A program made the translations under genes and the position numbers. The notes beneath the pieces are model-generated. The model was not told where the DNA came from. It saw only the letters and a list, made by a program, of their open reading frames with translations, and did not search any database. Below, piece by piece: positions 59,135 to 64,000 of a stretch of 64,000 nt of DNA. Numbering within the stretch: the first letter of the stretch is position 1; every line of letters starts with the position of its first letter. This DNA comes from an uncultured Bacteroidales bacterium (GTDB lineage: Bacteria; Bacteroidota; Bacteroidia; Bacteroidales; Muribaculaceae), in contig UQVH01000016.1 in the NCBI GenBank assembly GCA_900544535.1, positions 1 through 64,000 of the forward strand, read 5' to 3'.

Positions 59135-60757
59135 CTATTTCAGCGCCTTGACCGGAAACGCGGCTTTGCCTGTGCGGAGAGCTTCGACTCCGCTGACCAC
59201 CGTCGGATCAAGTTCGTTGAATACCTTGAAGTAGCCTTCGACACCGAGCGCATTTCGGGCTATCATGGCTTTCAGTTGGTTAACAATCAGATCACGGGAA
59301 ATGTTTATGTAGTACCACCGTGGGGCCACTCCGGCTTTCTGCGAGTAGCTGACGAAGTCCTGGAGTAGAGTGTCGTCGTCGGGTAGCATACGGAGCAGTG
59401 TCGCAACGTCCTTGGCCTTTTCAAGTCGGTCGCGGTTGCGGTCGGTGTAGTCGAACGTATATTTCTGAATCAGTCCGGCGTTGACGACATTGAGGTAATA
59501 GGACGTAATTCCGGCGGTGTCGTTTGGTACGAAAATGTCGGGCATGATGCCTCCGCCGCCATAGACCGTGCGCCCGTGGAGGGTCTCGAAAGCCAGCGAC
59601 TTGTCGAGTTTGATCGAGTCAGCGCTGTAAAACTCGCCGTGTTCGTAGCGGTTGATGATGTCGCGGTCATAGTCAGTGCCGGGGGCATAGGTTTTCTGGA
59701 TGCAGCGGCCTGAGGGGGTGTAGTAGCGGGCGATGGTCAGGCGGATGGCGCTACTGTCGGGCAACTCCATCTGGTTCTGTACGAGACCCTTGCCGAACGA
59801 GCGGCGGCCGATGACCAGTCCGCGGTCGTTGTCCTGGATGGCGCCGGCGAAAATCTCGCTCGCGCTGGCCGAAACCTCGTCGATGAGCACCACAAGCTCC
59901 TTGTCGAGCAGCGAGCCGGAACCGTCGCTGAAGGTCGGACGCTCGTCGGGCGTCGTCTTTCCGCGCATACTAACAATTGGCGATCCTGCGGGCAGGAACT
60001 CGTTGGCCATAAGCACTGCCGGTTCCATGAAGCCGCCTCCGTTGCCGCGGAGGTCGATGACGAATTTATCGGCGCCGTCGGCCATGAGGTTGATGACCGA
60101 CGTGAGGAACTCGCTGTATGTATTGGAGCCGAACTTGTTAATCTTGACATAGCCAATTTTCGGGGCTATCATGTAGGAGGCGTCGATGGAAGTCACGGGA
60201 ATGTCGCCGCGTATCACCTCGAACGTCAGGACCTTGTTGGAGGTGTGGCGCTTGATGCCGAGCTTGACCACGCTGCCTTTCGGACCGCGCAGAGAGGCAC
60301 GGACCTTGACGTCGCTCCAATTCTGTCCGGCCACGATGGTGTCGTTGATGCTGACGATCTTGTCGCCCGCAAGCAAGCCGGCTTTTTCCGACGGACCGCC
60401 GGAGATCACCTCCAGGACGTTGATACTGTCGTTGAGCAGGTTGAACGAGATGCCCACACCTGAGAAGGAGCCGCTCAGTTCCTCGTTGACATTCTGGAGA
60501 TCTGAGGCGGGTATATAGACGGAATGGGGGTCGAGATGAGAGAGAAGCCCTGCAAAGGATGTTTCGAGAAGGCTGTCGGTGTCGATGTCGTCGACATAAG
60601 AGCGGTCGATGATATCAAGGATAGTGTCGAGTTTGCTCCTTGAGTTCCATCGTGCGGAGTTATTGAAAAAAGATTTACCGATCCACATTCCGGCAACGAG
60701 AGCCACTGCAATGGCAAGCGGCATCCAGACGGACGTTTTTTTAAGACGGTTGTTCAT
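59135..60757 (-). CDS. S41 C-terminal processing peptidase with PDZ domain
   Basis: A 540-residue exported protease of the Ctp/Prc family. An N-terminal membrane anchor (about 8-28) is followed by a helical part, a PDZ domain (about 88-165: FSGVGISFNLLNDSINVLEVISGGPSEKAGLLAGDKIVSIND) and the S41 catalytic domain with the nucleophilic Ser in VSASASEIFAGAIQD and Lys in RRSFGKGLVQ. A further C-terminal region (about 410-540) may regulate access. It degrades or trims periplasmic proteins. It lies 91 bases after the dCMP deaminase gene. Confidence 0.93.
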   Translation of the reverse strand: MNNRLKKTSVWMPLAIAVALVAGMWIGKSFFNNSARWNSRSKLDTILDIIDRSYVDDIDTDSLLETSFAGLLSHLDPHSVYIPASDLQNVNEELSGSFSGVGISFNLLNDSINVLEVISGGPSEKAGLLAGDKIVSINDTIVAGQNWSDVKVRASLRGPKGSVVKLGIKRHTSNKVLTFEVIRGDIPVTSIDASYMIAPKIGYVKINKFGSNTYSEFLTSVINLMADGADKFVIDLRGNGGGFMEPAVLMANEFLPAGSPIVSMRGKTTPDERPTFSDGSGSLLDKELVVLIDEVSASASEIFAGAIQDNDRGLVIGRRSFGKGLVQNQMELPDSSAIRLTIARYYTPSGRCIQKTYAPGTDYDRDIINRYEHGEFYSADSIKLDKSLAFETLHGRTVYGGGGIMPDIFVPNDTAGITSYYLNVVNAGLIQKYTFDYTDRNRDRLEKAKDVATLLRMLPDDDTLLQDFVSYSQKAGVAPRWYYINISRDLIVNQLKAMIARNALGVEGYFKVFNELDPTVVSGVEALRTGKAAFPVKALK

Positions 60758-60848
60758 AGAAGGTTTTTGCAGAAATCGTAGTTTAGCTTTTTGATGTTTT
60801 GTCAGATTATAGAGGGAGAAGGTAATGGCGGTGTGATGAGACCGGGTG

Positions 60849-61295
60849 TCAGGAGTCGCCTGGCGGACAGACGTCGGAAATGTGGCAGCATTCTATTCCG
60901 GCGCGGCGCAGCAGGTCAATGCCGTCGGTGATGCGGTAGAGTTCGTTGAAAACCACTCTCTTTATTCCGGCCTGGATGATGAGTTTGGCACAGTCGAGAC
61001 AAGGCGACGCGGTGACGTAGAGCGTCGAACCCTCGGCCGAATTGTTTGAACGGGCCACTTTGGTTATGGCGTTGGCTTCGGCGTGAAGCACATAGGTCTT
61101 CGTCCGGCCCTCTTCATCCTCACAGATATTTTCGAAGCCGGCAGGGGTACCGTTGAAACCGTCGGAAATAATCGTGCGGCCCTTCACCATGAGGGCTCCA
61201 ACCTTACGGCGTTCGCAATAGGAATTTTCTGCCCAAATGCGAGCCATGCGCAAATAGCGTCTGTCAAGCAGATCCTGCTTACCGTTATGTTCCAT
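60849..61295 (-). CDS. dCMP deaminase
   Basis: Deaminates dCMP to dUMP for thymidylate synthesis. The 148-residue protein has the zinc site HAEANAI and TASPCLDCAK, and DGFNGTPAGFENICEDEEGRT typical of the family. The start is the ATG at 61295. An alternative TTG at 61319 falls inside the -7 box at 61317-61324 and is unlikely. Confidence 0.92.
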   Translation of the reverse strand: MEHNGKQDLLDRRYLRMARIWAENSYCERRKVGALMVKGRTIISDGFNGTPAGFENICEDEEGRTKTYVLHAEANAITKVARSNNSAEGSTLYVTASPCLDCAKLIIQAGIKRVVFNELYRITDGIDLLRRAGIECCHISDVCPPGDS

Positions 61296-61316
61296 ATCGG
61301 TCGATTTTATCACCTG

Positions 61317-61324
61317 CAAAGATA
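61317..61324 (-). promoter_or_regulatory. -7 box of the dCMP deaminase operon
   Basis: TATCTTTG on the minus strand, an exact TANNTTTG box, 22 bases upstream of the start at 61295. It fixes the start-codon choice and would serve the dCMP deaminase and S41 protease genes. Confidence 0.65.
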
Positions 61325-61465
61325 GTGAGAATTATTCGATTAAACTGCATTTCACAGCAAAAACTGACACATCCGGCCAAAAAATGTGCACAAGCGGGGG
61401 AATTTTTATCAATTCAGGAAGATATAAGAGTGCGTATGTCGCAAAGCCTTGAAAAGGCTATGTCT

Positions 61466-61530
61466 CCGAAACCTCAGGGTGAGCGAGCGCCGCAGCGCCA
61501 GCGGAGGCCGAGCGGTGCCTGAGGTTTCGG
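61466..61530. repeat. 13-bp perfect inverted repeat around a GC-rich core
   Basis: CCGAAACCTCAGG (61466-61478) and CCTGAGGTTTCGG (61518-61530) enclose 39 bases rich in GCG/CGC that can fold further. No coding capacity. It looks like a small dispersed palindrome, distinct from the TAGGG family. The rest of 61331-61640 shows nothing that I can assign. Confidence 0.65.
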
Positions 61531-61646
61531 AAACCCAAGTTCTCCGAGCTTACGCCACGGCCTCTGCGTTACTTAGAACGATTACATTTGAGTTTTTGGT
61601 CGTTCTTTAATTTACAACGGCCAGTTTTTTAGTCGCAGACAATAAA

Positions 61647-61678
61647 TTTGTCGGTGTGAAAAGATTATATTATATTTG
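61647..61678 (+). promoter_or_regulatory. Promoter of the structured leader
   Basis: TTTG (61647-61650) and TATATTTG (61671-61678) are separated by exactly 20 bases, an ideal Bacteroidetes promoter. Transcription should start near 61684, about 300 bases ahead of the next gene. Confidence 0.78.
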
Positions 61679-61683
61679 CGATG

Positions 61684-61983
61684 CGCATTATTACGAGATG
61701 CGCAGACATATTTTTTAGAAAAGCGTTTCGTGCTTTATTCTTTACAGGAAATCGCCAATTTCAAAACAACGAGGATTGAAGCAGTCGAAAATCGCTCATG
61801 CTTGTCGCATATCCACTCCCCGGCAAGGGGATTTGATATACGGGATGGCGTGGGAGTGGACTGTTTATCCGTTGTTAGGCGTTTGGCGATGCCTCCTGTA
61901 AGATAAACAGGAACATCATCCTGCGCTTTTATATTATCACATTTCAACAGTCAATTCGGGGATGGATGCGACAAGGACGAATT
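61684..61983 (+). ncRNA. Long structured 5' leader or small RNA
   Basis: Downstream of the promoter lie two directly adjacent 9-bp stems. TCCACTCCC (61812-61820) pairs with GGGAGTGGA (61852-61860), and CTGTTTATC (61861-61869) pairs with GATAAACAG (61902-61910). Inside the first, CCCC (61818-61821) could pair instead with GGGG (61827-61830). Inside the second, AGGC (61877-61880) pairs with GCCT (61891-61894). The layout resembles a riboswitch or a cis-acting leader, but I cannot match it to a known class. No convincing plus-strand coding frame runs through it. Confidence 0.45.
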
Positions 61984-62799
61984 ATGAAAAAGCTTATTTT
62001 GTTGTTTGCCATTACCTTAGGCATAGCTGTCAATACAGCCTATGCGGAGATTACATTTTCACATCAGACAGGAACTTATCCAGGTTATTATCCTCAAACG
62101 GCAATGAAAGTGGAGGACGAGGGCGCAATTTTTCAACCTGCGGTAGTTTTTGAGTCTGGGACAGACATTGTAGTAACTATTTTTGCCGGAGGTAAAAATT
62201 TTGCTGTCGAAAAGCAGTTTACCATATATATCAATGCTGATATGGAACTTGAGTCATTGTATATTCAATCCATACACCTTAGGGAGATTACAGTTACCAA
62301 AAATTTCTTTGTAAAAAATGGGAAATGGTGTGTCGCGTTTTCTAATGAGGAGGGGCGTATTATAGTGATAGATGAAGAAGGGAACATTTTAGGGACCCTT
62401 CCCGAATGTGAATTTTCGATGGAAATTTTTTTGGATGGTCTGACATATGGAAATCCCTATCTTATAGTGAGGGATGAGAATGGAATTTATAGCCTTTGTT
62501 CTTTCACAAATACAGCTGAATCCGGAATAAAATCAGCAAAGGTAAATTCTGTTACAAGCGCCTATCCTAATCCGCTTCCTGCCGGAGGTACGTTTACTGT
62601 GAATTTTGAGCAACCGGCTGATGATGCCACATTTTTCTCAGTCCTTGACATGAAAGGCCGTCAGGTCTATTGCCGTAGGGTTAAACCGGGTGATAATTCA
62701 TTCTGTCTCTCCGGTACCCGTTTCGGTCACGGACATTATATTTATACTGTCGTCTATAAAGACGGAAACTCAGTTACCGGAAGATTGATGGCTGAATAA
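61984..62799 (+). CDS. Exported protein with T9SS type A-like C-terminal domain
   Basis: A 271-residue exported protein; signal peptide about 1-20 (ending NTAYA). The middle part is a beta-rich domain with repeated hIVTIFAGGKNF / WCVAFSNEEGRIIVIDEEGNILGTL strands, reminiscent of a propeller or Ig-like fold, otherwise unassigned. The C-terminal 75 residues (SAYPNPLPAGGTFTVNF, VLDMKGRQVYCRRV, GHYIYTVVYKDGNSVTGRLM) match the pattern of type IX secretion sorting domains. Base composition is lower in GC than its neighbours. Preceded by a long structured leader and followed by a terminator. Function unknown. Confidence 0.72.
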   Translation: MKKLILLFAITLGIAVNTAYAEITFSHQTGTYPGYYPQTAMKVEDEGAIFQPAVVFESGTDIVVTIFAGGKNFAVEKQFTIYINADMELESLYIQSIHLREITVTKNFFVKNGKWCVAFSNEEGRIIVIDEEGNILGTLPECEFSMEIFLDGLTYGNPYLIVRDENGIYSLCSFTNTAESGIKSAKVNSVTSAYPNPLPAGGTFTVNFEQPADDATFFSVLDMKGRQVYCRRVKPGDNSFCLSGTRFGHGHYIYTVVYKDGNSVTGRLMAE

Positions 62800-62829
62800 T
62801 CAGTCAGAAATCCCCCGACGAATGAAAAT

Positions 62830-62872
62830 CTGCCATTACCGGCCGCAATTAAGGACGGTAATGGCAGGTTTT
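62830..62872 (+). terminator. Intrinsic terminator
   Basis: CTGCCATTACCG (62830-62841) and CGGTAATGGCAG (62856-62867) form a perfect 12-bp stem, followed by GTTTTATTG. It ends the gene at 62799. Confidence 0.85.
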
Positions 62873-62937
62873 ATTGTATATACAATTGGGCATTAGGATG
62901 ATTTCCGAACGAAGTAAGAGTTTTGGATTGATTGTGA

Positions 62938-63912
62938 TTAAGGCAGGTTCTGGCGGTAGGTGATGAGGGTGGGGGATTTGAGGAGCTTTTTGACGGTTTT
63001 GCGGTCGAAGTCGGTGCCGAAGTAGTCCCAGAGGGGCTTGATTTTGGCGAGGATCTGTGTGTCGCCGCTGAGGGTGCGGGTGTAGTGGTCGAGGATGGCG
63101 GCGTGGAGGCGGAGGATGGATTCGCGCCGGTCGGCGGGTTGCCATTCGCGACCGGAGGTCCATTCGGCGAAGATGGAGGGGCGGCTGAGCAGTCCGCGGC
63201 CTATCATGACACCCGCGAGCGAGGGGAAGCGTCGGCGCAGGTCGTCGATCATCTCAGGTGTGGTGATGTCGCCGTTGAAGATGAGCGGATGAACGCAAAT
63301 GTCGGCGATGCGGGCAAATTCGTCGGGGTGGAGCGGGCCGCTGTATTGCTCGGAGGCAGTGCGCGGGTGGACAGTGAGATGTGTCAGGGGCATGGCGTTG
63401 ATCAGCGGCATAAGGGAGTGCCACTCTGCGGGATCACTGACACCGAGACGCATTTTGACGGAGAAACAGATGTCGTGGAATTCTCCGGCCATAACGTCGG
63501 CGATCTCGCGCAGGCGGTCGGGTGATTGCAGCATTCCGGAACCGCGGCCTTTGCGCACCTGTGGAACGAAAGGGCAGCCAAGATTCAGATCCACGCGGAT
63601 GTGGCCCGACTCGCGGAGTGCTGAAACAAGCAGGCGGAACTCGGCGGCGTCGCGGAAGATGATTTGCGGAATGAGACGGTGGTTGGCGTTGAGCGGTGAA
63701 GTGACGTCACGCATATCGCGCGGACGCGGCTCCCCTTTCTCTACCCGCACGAATGGCGAGAAATAGGTCGGAGACCCCGCGCCGCCGTAGATTTCAGTGT
63801 GGAAATGGCGGAACGGGGCCTCTGTGTAGCCCTGCAAAGGCGCGGCCATCAGCATGAAGCCGTCAGCGGCGCTTTGGCCGTCAGAAGTTGCGCTCAGAAG
63901 CTCTTGAGCCAT
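62938..63912 (-). CDS. tRNA-dihydrouridine synthase
   Basis: FMN-dependent reductase of uridines in the tRNA D-loop. The 324-residue protein has MAAPLQGYTEAPFR, the catalytic Cys in VDLNLGCPFVPQVRKGRGSGML, VKMRLGV, LTVHPRTASEQYSG and LIFNGDITTPEM and VMIGRGLLSRP, all typical of Dus enzymes. Overall it resembles the DusC-like branch, but I cannot fix the target position. The ATG at 63912 overlaps the preceding gene by 19 bases; ATG codons at 63855 and 63849, directly before AAPLQG, are good alternatives. Confidence 0.9.
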   Translation of the reverse strand: MAQELLSATSDGQSAADGFMLMAAPLQGYTEAPFRHFHTEIYGGAGSPTYFSPFVRVEKGEPRPRDMRDVTSPLNANHRLIPQIIFRDAAEFRLLVSALRESGHIRVDLNLGCPFVPQVRKGRGSGMLQSPDRLREIADVMAGEFHDICFSVKMRLGVSDPAEWHSLMPLINAMPLTHLTVHPRTASEQYSGPLHPDEFARIADICVHPLIFNGDITTPEMIDDLRRRFPSLAGVMIGRGLLSRPSIFAEWTSGREWQPADRRESILRLHAAILDHYTRTLSGDTQILAKIKPLWDYFGTDFDRKTVKKLLKSPTLITYRQNLP

Positions 63913-64000
63913 GCGGCGAGTTCGTCAAGGACCTGGTCGTGATAGCGGAATGTGTCGCGGTGGCCCCAGCCGTGGCCTCCCGTGGGGTAGATGTGGAGCG
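63894..64000 (-). CDS. Alpha/beta hydrolase, C-terminal end (partial)
   Basis: The last 34 codons of a gene entering from the right edge; stop TGA at 63894-63896. The peptide LHIYPTGGHGWGHRD...DELAAWLKSF is the C-terminus of an alpha/beta-hydrolase esterase of the kind found near glycan-degrading genes (acetyl-xylan or feruloyl esterase-like). His in GGHGWG would be the catalytic histidine. It overlaps the proposed dihydrouridine synthase start by 19 bases. Confidence 0.7.
   Translation of the reverse strand, partial: LHIYPTGGHGWGHRDTFRYHDQVLDELAAWLKSF

Noticed and set aside
61735..61947. A 70-codon minus-strand open frame inside the structured leader
   Set aside because: It runs antisense through both stem-loops, has no promoter box or known motif, and the opposite strand has an ideal promoter. 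Kept only as a possibility.

Overview
The window reads as a Bacteroidales chromosome segment. Evidence is the SusC/SusD polysaccharide-utilisation locus, many Bacteroidetes-type lipoproteins, LytTR/LytS regulation, intergenic regions with TANNTTTG promoter boxes in place of Shine-Dalgarno/sigma70 signals, and a protein with a type IX secretion style C-terminus. From about 6 kb onward gene content and codon use suggest a Muribaculaceae-like gut organism (inference). The first 5.4 kb (fabF, rnc, radC, a BACON lipoprotein and the 5' half of glyS) looks different: leucine is mostly CTG, and it carries a dispersed palindrome of a kind I associate with Alistipes-like genomes. Leucine codon choice switches inside glyS, so the left end may be a chimeric join or a recombination tract.

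Layout. 1-6.2 kb: fatty acid synthesis, RNase III, RadC, a lipoprotein and glycyl-tRNA synthetase. 6.2-9.7 kb: LemA, an FKBP isomerase lipoprotein, tRNA-guanine transglycosylase and an LptF/LptG-type permease. 9.7-12.3 kb: two secreted proteins of unknown function, one with a 57-bp tandem repeat. 12.4-17.3 kb: a leftward sppA-lpxK-purine nucleoside phosphorylase-thiL operon with a well-formed promoter. 17.4-18.7 kb: an AAA/DUF4143 ATPase whose promoter is bracketed by two 19-bp palindromes.

19.1-42.5 kb is the main accessory region, a beta-mannan/glucomannan utilisation locus. It has an AraC regulator, two GH5 enzymes, a SASA-type esterase, SusC, SusD, two surface glycan-binding lipoproteins (one with a tandemly duplicated C-terminal module) and a GH26 mannanase with an inserted module. 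After a terminator and a new promoter come a GH94 cellobiose phosphorylase, a second GH26, a GH130 mannosylglucose phosphorylase, a GPH-type sugar symporter and a cellobiose/mannobiose 2-epimerase. The expected flow is: surface cleavage of acetylated (gluco)mannan, SusCD import, periplasmic GH26/GH5 trimming to disaccharides, inner-membrane uptake, epimerisation of mannobiose to mannosylglucose, and phosphorolysis by GH130 and GH94.

42.8-64 kb holds housekeeping and cell-envelope genes: a U32 rRNA-hydroxylase-like protein, a DUF486 membrane protein, a 5'-nucleotidase lipoprotein, queE/queD, the CCA-adding enzyme, an M24 peptidase with a META lipoprotein, a CMD-cupin fusion, a LytS/LytTR two-component pair, a NamZ-like muramidase next to a BadF-type sugar kinase, 5-formyl-THF cyclo-ligase, a fucosyltransferase-like gene, an S41 protease, dCMP deaminase, a secreted protein with a T9SS-like C-terminus behind a long structured leader, a dihydrouridine synthase and the end of an alpha/beta hydrolase. 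No tRNA, rRNA, CRISPR array or insertion sequence was recognised. All calls come from reading the sequence; no database search was run.
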